Source of the DNA: Bacillota bacterium
GTDB taxonomy: Bacteria > Bacillota > Clostridia > Acetivibrionales > JAMNXU01
Reading direction: 5' to 3'
DNA: 64,000 nucleotides
NCBI GenBank assembly: GCA_023623175.1
Contig: JAMNXU010000021.1
Location: 194,912 to 258,911 of the forward strand
Both the position numbers and the translations under genes were made by a program. The notes under the pieces were generated by a model that saw only the letters and a program-made list of their open reading frames with translations, did not search any database and was not told the DNA's origin. This document shows, in pieces, positions 9,040 to 18,065 of this stretch (within the stretch, counting starts at the first letter, position 1; each line of letters begins with the position of its first letter).

Positions 9040-9786
9040 TCAATCCCAAACAATTAAACCTGCAAGGTAAATGATGAAAAATCCTCCGGCTACATACATC
9101 AAAGGTGACGCGGACATTTGCATCCCCATTGCCGTCATCACGAGCAGGGACGCCTCGCCGGCCAAAAAAAGAGCAAGCAGTACATACTTAGCCGTAAAAT
9201 ACAGCTTTCCCCTTTGTTTTTGCATATTCCCCGGCATGGTAATTTCTATCTTGACATCATCGCAGGTCAGTACGATAAATACGGGCAAGCCCAGGAAAAC
9301 CGAGAAGCCCAGGTTATTGAAAAATATAATCCAGAAAATTTGCGGTATCCACATGTCAAAAAACACATCCAGCCCACAGGCTAATAAAATCGCGGTGGCA
9401 AGAGCGGCAACTGCGCATATCACTAAATATTTGACTATATTTTTAAAATTTTTTACATTGGGTTTTTCACCGCTGCCGGTATAATGCCAGAGCTTATAAG
9501 GCAGCCAGGCAGCTATGAAATTGCCGAAAAAGCCAAGAACGGATGCCCTGGAAAAAGTGCCGAACAGGTCAGCAACCAGGTTGCCGATGGCACACCCCCA
9601 TGCCCCGGCAGGCCCAAGCAACAGCCCTGTTACCACGGGCTCGGCATTAACCGGCCGCACTTCGGTAAGTCCTTCAATAAGCACCATCACCTTGAAAGGA
9701 ACGGCCATGCCAATAAATACAAGAGCGCATATTCCAACGTGCGATAATTTTCTCCTTGATTTGAAGGGCGATAATATTTCATTCAT
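9040..9786 (-). CDS. ECF-type transporter S-component-like membrane protein
   Basis: A 248-residue protein with about seven hydrophobic helices. The segment EVRPVNAEPVVTGLLLGPAG followed by AWGCAIGNLVADLFG resembles the substrate-binding loop and second helix of ECF-family S components such as QueT-type proteins, which bind a vitamin or precursor and dock on a shared EcfAA'T module. No EcfA or EcfT is encoded nearby. Its start overlaps the stop of the upstream EamA transporter by eight bases, so the two are co-translated. The ligand is unknown and the family call is tentative. Confidence 0.5.
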   Translation of the reverse strand: MNEILSPFKSRRKLSHVGICALVFIGMAVPFKVMVLIEGLTEVRPVNAEPVVTGLLLGPAGAWGCAIGNLVADLFGTFSRASVLGFFGNFIAAWLPYKLWHYTGSGEKPNVKNFKNIVKYLVICAVAALATAILLACGLDVFFDMWIPQIFWIIFFNNLGFSVFLGLPVFIVLTCDDVKIEITMPGNMQKQRGKLYFTAKYVLLALFLAGEASLLVMTAMGMQMSASPLMYVAGGFFIIYLAGLIVWD

Positions 9787-10699
9787 TTACCTGCCCCTCC
9801 GGTAGGCTTTGGTTATGAATCCTTCTGTTCAGAAAATCCGTCCCCGCACAAACAGCTCCCATGACAATAAGGACAGCTCCCGCAACTTTCGTACCGGTCA
9901 GCGCCTCTGTCTGTCCGAAGGTGTTTGGAATAAGCAGCGCCAGTACCATCGTCACTACCGGTTCGGTTGAAGCTATAACCGTCACCGATATGGGCGAAGC
10001 ATATTTTTGGGAATACATTAGCATGATGTAAGCGTATGCCTTTGAGAAAAAGGCCAGGAGGAATATATTAGCCAGCATTTCCCTGGTGTATTCAATGGCG
10101 AAGAAAGTTTTTGGCTCCTCGATTAACCACAGTGCGAAGCTTATAACAGTCACAAGAAACATCTGGCCGATTCCCAGCAGCAATGGATCGCTTTTTTTTG
10201 CAAAATTGTCCACCATTATAATGTATACCGCCATAAACAGGCAGCCGGCCACCATTGCAAGCACTCCAACATTAACCGTATTCCCCGGTTTTACGCTGCT
10301 TGTGAGGACAAGCCCCGCTACTATCAGCGCTATTCCGACCCAGTTATTCAAAGTGGGTCTTTTCTTGAATACCAGGAGTAAAAGGGGCACAAACACTATA
10401 TTAAGAGAAGCGATAAAACTGGCTGTTGACGCAGGGATTCTGGATATCGCAAGCCTTTCAAGCACAAGGTTGCCGCATATGGCGGCCGCTGTAGCAAGGC
10501 ACCTTTGCAGGGTTTTTCTGTCTAATTCCTTCAGCTTTTTGAAAAATACAATTGCAAGAATAATGCTTGCGATCGCTGTCGTAATGGTCAGATATGCAAA
10601 GGGCGATATGGAAGCCGGTATATTTTTGATAAATATGTACGAAGATGCCCAACAAAGTGTAATGGAAAACAACACAATATTGGACTCGGTTCGTGTCAT
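9779..10699 (-). CDS. EamA/DMT superfamily transporter
   Basis: About 306 residues and ten hydrophobic helices arranged as two EamA repeats, typical of drug/metabolite transporters (RhaT/YdcZ-like exporters or importers). I place the start at ATG 10699, which is preceded by an ACGAGGAAG site (10706-10714); the frame extends further upstream to 10798 but that stretch is unlike the family and overlaps a remnant gene. The downstream ECF-S-like gene overlaps its stop. Substrate unknown. Confidence 0.88.
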   Translation of the reverse strand: MTRTESNIVLFSITLCWASSYIFIKNIPASISPFAYLTITTAIASIILAIVFFKKLKELDRKTLQRCLATAAAICGNLVLERLAISRIPASTASFIASLNIVFVPLLLLVFKKRPTLNNWVGIALIVAGLVLTSSVKPGNTVNVGVLAMVAGCLFMAVYIIMVDNFAKKSDPLLLGIGQMFLVTVISFALWLIEEPKTFFAIEYTREMLANIFLLAFFSKAYAYIMLMYSQKYASPISVTVIASTEPVVTMVLALLIPNTFGQTEALTGTKVAGAVLIVMGAVCAGTDFLNRRIHNQSLPEGQVNE

Positions 10700-10970
10700 G
10701 GGTTCACTTCCTCGTAAAATTCGCAATTTACGAACAATATCCCCTGCTTTTCTCTGCCTCCTAATGAGGAACCAGCTGAGTAAATGTATCTTTGTCATTC
10801 ATACCTGTGTACAGGATATATTTTACAATACTTTCTTTATCATTTCCAGGTTGCACGGAGCAGGCGGACGGGACGAGGCATGCATCAACAAAGGTATGCA
10901 ATGCCGGTTCAATTTTATTCGGATCGTTTGTACCAATCTGTACAGTGGCGCCAACACAAAAGTGTATCAT
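10700..10970 (-). pseudogene. Possible remnant of a small protein gene
   Basis: A 69-codon minus-strand frame (10761-10970) reads protein-like sequence ending in ILYTGMNDKDTFTQLVPH and a stop. The neighbouring frame continues with AGDIVRK, as expected if a single base shift broke a longer gene. No ribosome binding site precedes the ATG at 10970. It lies directly upstream of the EamA start and may be only its leader. Family not recognised. Confidence 0.3.
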
Positions 10971-11040
10971 TTCATGGATATATTCAGTTATTTTGCAGTT
11001 GTATTCGCAGGTTCATAAATGATACTCTAAAAGCAAAGGA

Positions 11041-11425
11041 AATGGTCCCGTTGAAAAAGCAAAAGTTTGAGGCGGCTATACTTGGTGCCACTTTCTATGG
11101 CATGTCAAAGCTTGCTTGAGCAAATTGATGAAAGAACGAAACAAATGCAGGATGCCTTTTATACCGAAACCGATATACCCCATTATGATATGAAAGCATA
11201 TGTTTTGGAAGAAACCGCCGCAAAATCGTCATTGACTGTACCGGGGAAGCAGAAATCTGCCACATGGCAGGCTGCCCCACCAGGATCGGAAGAAAATATG
11301 ACGGCCAGACCCATCCCTTCAGCAACCTGGCAATTGTATTCAGGGAACAATGCCTCTCTTTTGATTATTTGTACACTCGTGAGTATGCCAGTCGTTTGTC
11401 GGTGCCCGGTTTCTATATTGAATAA
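11041..11425 (+). pseudogene. Degraded FAD-dependent oxidoreductase
   Basis: The piece at 11041-11118 reads KKQKFEAAILGATFYGMSKL, which looks like a nucleotide-binding N-terminus, and then hits TGA. Further on, the frame 11189-11425 reads KIVIDCTGEAEICHMAGCPT, then a GRKYDGQTHPFSNLAIVFRE segment, and ends at TAA. The motif pattern I(D)CTGEAE...AG...GR..DG.....L.F is typical of PF12831 FAD-dependent oxidoreductases, normally more than 400 residues. Most of the middle is missing and the pieces lie in different frames, so this is a deleted and frameshifted relic. No start signal remains that would make a functional protein. Confidence 0.65.
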
Positions 11426-11438
11426 GAAACAGACTGGT

Positions 11439-11486
11439 AAAAAAGAGAGTATCGCATGATCCCCAAAAGTGGCGCGCGATACTCTC
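11439..11486 (-). terminator. Terminator of tRNA-Ser transcript
   Basis: An 11-base perfect inverted repeat, GAGAGTATCGC (11445-11455) with GCGATACTCTC (11476-11486), is followed on the minus strand by six T residues (11439-11444). It lies 12 bases beyond the 3' end of the tRNA. Confidence 0.85.
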
Positions 11487-11497
11487 TTCCTTTATGA

Positions 11498-11586
<89 letters not shown>

Positions 11587-11742
11587 GTACGTAAATCTCA
11601 ACGCTGAACCATTATAGCATTTTTTAATGCAAAAAACAAGGTGTTCCACAAAATAACAGCAGGTTCCTTTTTCATTGTATTTATTACCGGCTTTACAAGT
11701 CCACGTTTTCCGCTTCCCAGTCACAATTTTTTTCCGGATCTG

Positions 11743-12276
11743 TCAGGTCATTTGGTTTTCCTTGGTATTCCTGGCTTTATCCCCTTTTCTCGCCCTCAGT
11801 TCCCGGAAAAAATCCTTAAGTATTTTCGAACAGGGCTCCCCGAGTATTCCGTAAAAAACCTCCACCTGGTGGTTAAACCTGTCCTCGTTGAGAAGATTAA
11901 CCACCGATCCCGCCGCTCCGGCTTTCGAATCGGCCGTTCCGACAAAAACCCTGCGCAGCCTCGCCTGCACCAGGGCTCCGGCGCACATGGCACAGGGCTC
12001 CAAGGTCACATACATGTCGCATTCATTCAGGCGCCATGTGCCCAGCTTCCTGCAAGCCTTTCTGATAGCAGTCATTTCGGCGTGCAGCGTGGGGTCCTTC
12101 TTGCTTTCCCTTTCATTATGCCCTCTCGATATGATTTTCCCGTTATGAACAATCACCGCTCCTACCGGAGCCTCATCTTTCCTGAGAGCTTTTTCGGCTT
12201 CCTTCAGCGCAGCCTTCATAAATTTCTCATGAAGTCGCATATCATCGCCGTCAAACCTGTTCCAAGCGCTTTCCAA
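11743..12276 (-). CDS. tadA: tRNA adenosine(34) deaminase TadA
   Basis: A cytidine-deaminase-fold protein of about 177 residues. It has the zinc and catalytic motif HAE (in LHAEMTAI) and the second zinc motif PCAMC, and the layout matches TadA, which converts A34 to inosine in tRNA-Arg(ACG); a tRNA-Arg(ACG) gene is present in this window at 43730. TTG at 12276 is preserved behind CGGGAGG (12282-12288) and is my preferred start; ATG 12240 is the family-typical alternative but has no clear site. It sits between two minus-strand tRNA genes. Confidence 0.92.
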   Translation of the reverse strand: MESAWNRFDGDDMRLHEKFMKAALKEAEKALRKDEAPVGAVIVHNGKIISRGHNERESKKDPTLHAEMTAIRKACRKLGTWRLNECDMYVTLEPCAMCAGALVQARLRRVFVGTADSKAGAAGSVVNLLNEDRFNHQVEVFYGILGEPCSKILKDFFRELRARKGDKARNTKENQMT

Positions 12277-12376
12277 AACTGCCTCCCGTAACAAATACAG
12301 AATTACCTGTTCCCATTTTAGAATTTCCGTGGACTTGCTGCATTACAAAAGATTCGTTTCTGCAATCGAATAAAGA

Positions 12377-12407
12377 AGCCGGTCTCATAGCAATAACAAG
12401 ACCGGCT
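12377..12407 (-). terminator. Hairpin downstream of tRNA-Arg(CCT)
   Basis: AGCCGGTCT (12377-12385) pairs with AGACCGGCT (12399-12407). On the minus strand it follows the tRNA closely and is trailed by TCTTTATT, a weak T tract. Confidence 0.6.
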
Positions 12408-12411
12408 CAGA

Positions 12412-12488
12412 TGGCGTGCCCAAAGGGATTCGAACCCCTGACCTGCGGTTTAGGAAACCGACGCTCTATCCTGCTGAGCTATGGGCAC
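12412..12488 (-). tRNA. tRNA-Arg (anticodon CCT)
   Basis: A minus-strand 77-base cloverleaf with acceptor GTGCCCA/TGGGCAC, D arm GCTCAGCAGGATAGAGC, anticodon loop TTCCTAA giving CCT, T arm GGGGTTCGAATCCCT and an encoded CCA. It reads the AGG arginine codon. Confidence 0.95.
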
Positions 12489-12794
12489 ATCTTTTAAAGT
12501 CAAGTAGTAGTATACTAAAAAAACCTCGGTTTTGCAAGGGTGATTTTTCTCCAATATCCTGGCATATAATGGAAAGTGGCCCGCAAAAACGTCCGTTTCA
12601 TATAATTTAATTTTTCCCCTCGTTTTGCCGATATTTCTACTGGATGGGACTATAATGCTTTTTTATTCAATATCGTGCATTGTTCGCCCGGTATCAGGAA
12701 GCATGCCTGTCAGCCCGAAATCGGCAGAAGCCGGAGAGCCTGCTTTGACGGGGCGGCGGCACAATACGGGTATAACTGACTGGAGGCTGTATAC
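12489..12794. other. Intergenic region without recognised gene
   Basis: This 306-base gap separates divergent transcription units: tRNA-Arg on minus and the SLH protein on plus. It must hold both promoters. TTGACG at 12745 and TATAAC at 12771 are promoter-like but spaced 20 bases apart, so I do not call a promoter. No repeat or RNA structure stood out. Confidence 0.4.
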
Positions 12795-15191
12795 ATGCAA
12801 AAAGGCTATTCAACGAACAAAACAGGGAAAGCACGGTGGAAAGTGATAATTTTACTGATGCTGTTTGTCCTTCCCACCCTTGTCACGGTGCCTTTCTCTG
12901 CCTGTGCCGACAATGGCCAGGCCTTTTCGGACAACATACTGACCGTTACCATCAATTCTGACATGACGGTAACCCTGAACTGGGAAGACCGTCTTGAGGA
13001 TATACTCTATTACGTGGTCGAGCGCAGGATCGGCAACGGTCCGTTTTTAAAAATAGCCTACCTTTCCGAAGACAGCACCACGTACATTGACTCCATATAC
13101 AGTTATTACAAGGACGAAATCCATACGTACAGGATTCTTGCCTGCCGGTATTCTTACGCCTCCTACAGTTATGAATACGAGTATTACAGCAATGAAGTCA
13201 GTTTCAGGATCGACAGCGTTGCCGCTCCCACATCCCTGGACGTGAAAGCGGTGTCCCACACGCAAATAAATCTTGAGTGGGAATACCCGATGAACACTTC
13301 ATATACAACAATAATCGAGCGCCGCGAAGCAGGCAGCGGCGTTTGGACGCAAATAGCCACGGTGCCTCCGGGAGTATTCGTCTATGAAGACAGGAACCTT
13401 ATGCCCGACAGGCAGTATTATTACAGGGTAAGAGCCGTGTCGAAATTGGGAATCAGGTCTGCTTTCTACCCTGACAACAATACCGGCATCGGAGCATATA
13501 CGCTGCTTGAAACCCCGTCGAGACTTTCCGGAAGGGCCGTTTCGCCAAATCGCATCTACCTTTCGTGGAACGATGTTACCCGTGAAACGGGCTATGTGAT
13601 TGAAAGGCGCATGCCAGGAGAAGATTTCAGGCCGATAACAACGGTCAGCGCTAACACCACCTATTATTATGACACACAGGTGGTACCCGACAATATATAT
13701 ATTTACAGGGTAAAGGCCGTCTACCAGGACGGTTACAGGACAAATGCATCGAACTACACCGAAATACTTACCGTCGCTGCGGCCGTCATCAACGCGCCCT
13801 CGGAGCTCAGGGCTAATATCACGCCCTATGGCGAAGTTGAGCTCACGTGGGAGTGCAATGTAAATTTTGAAAGCGGTTTTGAAATATGGCGGCGCAGCAA
13901 TGATTCAAAACTCTGGCAAAAAATTGCCGTCGTCGGCCGCAGGGACAGGAGTTACATTGACAGCACCAATTACCCGGGAATTCTTTACTATTACAGGGTT
14001 CGCAGTTTTATAAGCCTTAACGGCGAATATTCAGAATTTTCCCCGGAAGTGACCGCAGGCTCGGTCAGCATTGCTGCGCCCGATGACCTGCGGTACAGGA
14101 TCCTGTCGACAGGCAGAATCATGCTTGAATGGAATGACATGACGCGAAACGAAACGGAATACATTGTGGAATATCGTTCTCAGCCCGATATGCCCTGGAC
14201 GACAAAGGCCGTCCTGCCGGCAAACCGCACAAGCTTTATCGATTCCGGGCTTTCCTCCGGGTCCGTTCATTATTACAGGATAAAGGCAGTTAACAGTTCT
14301 TACGGGAGTTTCGCCTACAGCAATGAAATTGCGGTGGATCTCAACTCCCCCATTCTGCCCGTCATAACCGACATCGACGTGCTGTCCGACAGCCGCCTGC
14401 GCATTAAATGGGAAAACACCGGCAATGCCCTGTCATATCAAATCCAGAGGCGAACGGAAAATTCATCTTTTATTACGATAGCCGAGGTCGGTCCCGACGC
14501 GGATTCATATGTCGACACTGACCTGGAGCCGTCCACAAGGTACTTTTACAGGATAAGGGCTTATAACAAGGCCGGCTATTCGCCCTACAGCATCGTTTCA
14601 TCGGCTTTCACCAGAAGCAGCGTTGTGATATATGATATCGAAAACCTGGGCGTATTTAAAACCGCTGTAGGAGATCTTGCAAGCCGCGGAATTCTGGATG
14701 CTTTTCTGGAAAAATCGCACTTTACCGGAGATGGAGCGCTTTTCAGGCCTTTTGATCCTGTTTCCAGGGCCGAATTCGTTGCCATGGCGGTAAGGGCATT
14801 TTCACTGGAAAAGACGCCTGTCGGCAGCTTCGCCGACGTGACTCCGGGCCATCCTTTTTACAGGGAAATAATCACGGCTAAAAGATATGGTATTATCCGC
14901 GAAGACGAAAACGGACTGTTCCGTCCCGAAGAGCCGATCACGCGCCAGGATGCGTGCGTGATCCTGGCGGAAATCCTCCGGATACTGGATAAACCCCTGG
15001 AAGACCACGCGCCTTCAACGCTTGTGATTTATCCTGACCATATGAATGTTGACAAATCAGCCCAATACAGCGTCGCCTCATGTCTCGCCGAATTAATCCT
15101 GCTGCCCGCGGAAGGAACGCTGATCGCTCCGACGCGCCCGTTGCTCCGGATGGAAGCAGCGAGAATGATCTACATGGTTATTGACCGATAA
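12795..15191 (+). CDS. Secreted fibronectin type III / S-layer homology protein
   Basis: A 798-residue protein starting at ATG with GGAGG at 12782-12786. A basic N-terminus and hydrophobic run (about residues 17-38) form a signal peptide. Six fibronectin-III-like modules follow; most end in a YYYRVRAV-type strand and contain an IERR/IQRR-type strand. The last about 175 residues contain S-layer homology motifs such as FRPFDPVSRAEFVAMAVRAF and FRPEEPITRQDACVILAEIL, which bind pyruvylated secondary cell-wall polymer. It is therefore a cell-surface protein, probably structural or adhesive, with no catalytic domain visible. It ends at a clear terminator. Confidence 0.92.
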   Translation: MQKGYSTNKTGKARWKVIILLMLFVLPTLVTVPFSACADNGQAFSDNILTVTINSDMTVTLNWEDRLEDILYYVVERRIGNGPFLKIAYLSEDSTTYIDSIYSYYKDEIHTYRILACRYSYASYSYEYEYYSNEVSFRIDSVAAPTSLDVKAVSHTQINLEWEYPMNTSYTTIIERREAGSGVWTQIATVPPGVFVYEDRNLMPDRQYYYRVRAVSKLGIRSAFYPDNNTGIGAYTLLETPSRLSGRAVSPNRIYLSWNDVTRETGYVIERRMPGEDFRPITTVSANTTYYYDTQVVPDNIYIYRVKAVYQDGYRTNASNYTEILTVAAAVINAPSELRANITPYGEVELTWECNVNFESGFEIWRRSNDSKLWQKIAVVGRRDRSYIDSTNYPGILYYYRVRSFISLNGEYSEFSPEVTAGSVSIAAPDDLRYRILSTGRIMLEWNDMTRNETEYIVEYRSQPDMPWTTKAVLPANRTSFIDSGLSSGSVHYYRIKAVNSSYGSFAYSNEIAVDLNSPILPVITDIDVLSDSRLRIKWENTGNALSYQIQRRTENSSFITIAEVGPDADSYVDTDLEPSTRYFYRIRAYNKAGYSPYSIVSSAFTRSSVVIYDIENLGVFKTAVGDLASRGILDAFLEKSHFTGDGALFRPFDPVSRAEFVAMAVRAFSLEKTPVGSFADVTPGHPFYREIITAKRYGIIREDENGLFRPEEPITRQDACVILAEILRILDKPLEDHAPSTLVIYPDHMNVDKSAQYSVASCLAELILLPAEGTLIAPTRPLLRMEAARMIYMVIDR

Positions 15192-15236
15192 CTTATCTTA
15201 TGTAAATGCTTCTTAAATGGACCACCAGGTATTTTG

Positions 15237-15264
15237 ATGCCGGTCAGCATGGGCCGGCTTTTTT
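15237..15264 (+). terminator. Terminator of SLH protein gene
   Basis: GCCGG (15239-15243) pairs with CCGGC (15254-15258), followed by six T residues. Confidence 0.75.
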
Positions 15265-15336
15265 GTTGTGGTTTTTTGAATTTATTTCGCATATTTCGCA
15301 GCATGTTTTCACTTTTTCATATTTTGGTTTATACAA

Positions 15337-15366
15337 TTGTTATTTAGTCATAAACAGCGGTATAAT
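15337..15366 (+). promoter_or_regulatory. Sigma-A-type promoter for oligoendopeptidase F
   Basis: TTGTTA (15337-15342), an 18-base spacer and a perfect TATAAT (15361-15366) lie 60 bases upstream of the GTG start. This fits a housekeeping promoter. Confidence 0.65.
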
Positions 15367-15426
15367 GGTTAATAAATACAGTTGAGATATAATCACACAT
15401 ACGATATTTGAAAAGGAGGCGTTGCA

Positions 15427-17244
15427 GTGGATAATAAAGTAAACAGGCTGCCGAAAAGAGATGAAATAGACGCGGCATACAAGTGGAAGCTCGAAGATAT
15501 ATATGCCACCGATGATGACTGGGAAGCCGATTTCAAAAAAGTAAAGCAGATGGTCGGCGAAATTGTAAAATATAAGGGCCGGCTCGGCGAATCGGCCGAA
15601 AACCTGCTCGGTTGCCTCAGGCTGTGCGATGAAATGCTGTCAGTCAATGACTGCGTTTTCGTTTATGCCCGGATGAGGCGCGACGAGGACAATACCGTCG
15701 CAAAGTACCAGGCCCTGACCGACCGCGCAAGGTCGCTGTATACGGAGGTTACTGCAGCGATTTCCTTCATTAATCCCGAGATTATTTCGATTCCCGAGGA
15801 AAAACTAAATAAATTCATCGATGAAAATGAAGGATTAAAGCTTTACAGGCATTTCTTCGACGAATTGCTGCGTCAGAAAGAGCATACCCTTACCGAAAGG
15901 GAAGAGGAGCTCCTTGCCCTGGTTTCCGATGTTACCCGCGCAAGCGGAGAAATATTCTCGATGCTGAATGACGCGGACATAAAATTCCCGGTGATAAAAG
16001 ACGAGGAAGGCCGCGATGTCGAGCTTACAAAGGGCAGATATATAAAATTCCTCGAAAGCAGGGACAGGAGGGTGCGGCGCGATGCGTTCCACGCATTGTA
16101 CAGTTCCTACAAATCTCTCAGGAACACCCTGGCCGCAACGCTTGCAAGCAATGTAAAGAAAAACAGGTTTTACTCCATTGTCAGGAAATACAATTCACCT
16201 CTCGAGTATTATCTTGACGACGACAACATTTCCACGAAAGTATATGACAATCTCATAGAAACGGTAAACAGGAATCTCCCGCTGCTTCACAGGTACCTGA
16301 GGCTGCGCAAAAAAGCCCTCGGGCTTGACGAGCTTCACATGTACGACCTTTATGTGCCTATCGTTGACGAAATCAAAAAGGATATAAGCTACAATGAAGC
16401 CAAAGAGATGGTAATAAACGGGCTTAAGCCCCTTGGCAGCGAATATCTCGGATACCTCAGGCAGGGCTTTGAATCGGGCTGGATTGATGTCTATGAAAAC
16501 CAGAACAAAACGAGCGGTGCCTATTCCTGGGGTGCGTACACCACCCACCCCTATGTGCTGCTGAACTTCCAGGGTACCATCAATGACGTGTTCACCATCG
16601 CCCACGAAATGGGCCATGCAATGCACACGTTCTACACAAATATGACCCAGCCCTATATCTACTCCCATTACAGGATTTTTGTGGCAGAAGTGGCTTCCAC
16701 GGTAAATGAATCGCTGCTTATGAAATACATGCTGGACAATACCACGGACAAGAAGGAAAAGGCATGGCTTCTCAACCACTACCTTGAAGAATTCAGGGGA
16801 ACGGTGTTCCGCCAGGTCATGTTCGCCGAATTTGAAAAACTGATACACGAAAGGGCAATGGAGGGAATCGCGCTCACGGAACACGAACTGAGCTCGATCT
16901 ACAAGGGGCTCAATGACAAGTATTACGGGGCCGAGGTCAATGTGGACCAGGATATTGAAATGGAATGGGCCCGCATTCCCCATTTCTATTCGAGCTTCTA
17001 TGTTTACAAATACGCCACGGGCTTTTCAGCCGCCCTGTCGCTTTCGAACCAGGTTCTCAGCGAAGGCGCCCCGGCAGTGGAACGCTATATTAACTTCCTC
17101 AAGAGCGGCGGCTCCAATTACCCGCTGGAGCTCCTGAAGAAAGCAGGCGTTGATTTGTCGACCCCGAAGCCCATACAGGACGCAATGGACACCTTTGAAC
17201 AGGTACTTACCGAGCTCGAGAAACTGGTGGAAACACTGGCATAG
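15427..17244 (+). CDS. pepF: Oligoendopeptidase F (M3 family)
   Basis: A 605-residue cytoplasmic zinc metallopeptidase, typical PepF length. The active site HEMGH lies at about residues 393-397 (context AHEMGHAMHTFY), with the downstream Glu ligand in FVAEVASTVNE. The start is GTG at 15427 behind AAGGAGG. PepF cleaves short peptides of roughly 7-17 residues inside the cell, for peptide nutrition or turnover of signal and exported peptides. It is monocistronic between a promoter and the converging aroK unit. Confidence 0.96.
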   Translation: MDNKVNRLPKRDEIDAAYKWKLEDIYATDDDWEADFKKVKQMVGEIVKYKGRLGESAENLLGCLRLCDEMLSVNDCVFVYARMRRDEDNTVAKYQALTDRARSLYTEVTAAISFINPEIISIPEEKLNKFIDENEGLKLYRHFFDELLRQKEHTLTEREEELLALVSDVTRASGEIFSMLNDADIKFPVIKDEEGRDVELTKGRYIKFLESRDRRVRRDAFHALYSSYKSLRNTLAATLASNVKKNRFYSIVRKYNSPLEYYLDDDNISTKVYDNLIETVNRNLPLLHRYLRLRKKALGLDELHMYDLYVPIVDEIKKDISYNEAKEMVINGLKPLGSEYLGYLRQGFESGWIDVYENQNKTSGAYSWGAYTTHPYVLLNFQGTINDVFTIAHEMGHAMHTFYTNMTQPYIYSHYRIFVAEVASTVNESLLMKYMLDNTTDKKEKAWLLNHYLEEFRGTVFRQVMFAEFEKLIHERAMEGIALTEHELSSIYKGLNDKYYGAEVNVDQDIEMEWARIPHFYSSFYVYKYATGFSAALSLSNQVLSEGAPAVERYINFLKSGGSNYPLELLKKAGVDLSTPKPIQDAMDTFEQVLTELEKLVETLA

Positions 17245-17261
17245 GAAACCTTTAAAAAAAG

Positions 17262-17292
17262 TTAAAAAAAGAGCCGGTCATTGCAACCGGCG
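17262..17292 (-). terminator. Terminator of aroK unit
   Basis: On the minus strand GCCGGT (17286-17291) pairs with ACCGGC (17273-17278) and is followed by CTCTTTTTTTAAC. It lies about 140 bases beyond the aroK stop. It could also slow plus-strand transcription from pepF, but no T tract follows on that side. Confidence 0.6.
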
Positions 17293-17432
17293 CATGTAAA
17301 GGGGGTCAAAATGTGTTTGTGAGGTCATTACGTATTATTGACCGGCAAAGAGCATTTTATACCCCCTGTTTTAATTTTTTTTATTTTATGTTTTTATTTC
17401 AAATTTAAATTTCAAACGCCGCAATTAATATT

Positions 17433-18020
17433 TCAAGCGCCGGATCGTTTTCGCCGTAAAATTTCACTCCTGATTCTCTCAACAGCCTTTTCAATGTCCA
17501 TTCCGTCAGTTGCCACGGTAATATCGGCATACTTTTCATATAGCGGTATCCTTTCGCAATAAAGCGCGTAAAGGGTTTGGCCCTTTTCCATCGCTATTCC
17601 GCGGGTGCTGATGTTTTTTATCCTTTTTTCAATTTCTTCAAAGCTCGCCTTTATGTACACGATCAAACCATCGGATGACAGATGCTCCATTGCCCTGCTT
17701 CTGTACACCACGCTGCCACCCGTTGCTATCACGTGGCCTTTGACACTGAGCCCGAGGATTGCCTCTTCCTCAATGTCTAAAAAGCCTTTAATCCCCTTTT
17801 CGGCGATAATCTCATGCAAAAATTTGTCCTCCCTTTGCTGGATAACAAGGTCCGTGTCTGTAAAGGGCATTTTCAGCGCCTTTGCAAGCAACACCCCGAT
17901 GGTGCTCTTGCCGGCGCCCGGCATCCCGATTAGCACTATGTTAGATTGCCGCATCTGCGAATTCTTCTGTTCCCAGCGAGTTTCATTTATCTCAGGCCGT
18001 TTTTCGGCAACCTCTTTCAC
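17433..18020 (-). CDS. aroK: Shikimate kinase
   Basis: A 195-residue P-loop kinase with Walker A GMPGAGKST (about residues 32-40), the shikimate-binding FTDTDLVI region and the GGS motif ATGGSVV. It phosphorylates shikimate in the chorismate pathway. The GTG start at 18020 has a strong GGAGGG site six bases upstream, giving an extra 22 polar residues before the usual N-terminus; ATG 17954 would give the standard length but lacks a clear site. No other aro gene is adjacent. Confidence 0.93.
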   Translation of the reverse strand: MKEVAEKRPEINETRWEQKNSQMRQSNIVLIGMPGAGKSTIGVLLAKALKMPFTDTDLVIQQREDKFLHEIIAEKGIKGFLDIEEEAILGLSVKGHVIATGGSVVYRSRAMEHLSSDGLIVYIKASFEEIEKRIKNISTRGIAMEKGQTLYALYCERIPLYEKYADITVATDGMDIEKAVERIRSEILRRKRSGA

Positions 18021-18065
18021 TTAAGTCCCTCCGTTCCTGTTTTGTTTTTCAGTTTTTGCACAGTA

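Noticed and set aside
10086-11018. 310-codon plus-strand frame over the EamA gene
   Set aside because: Antisense to a clear ten-helix transporter; no start signal.
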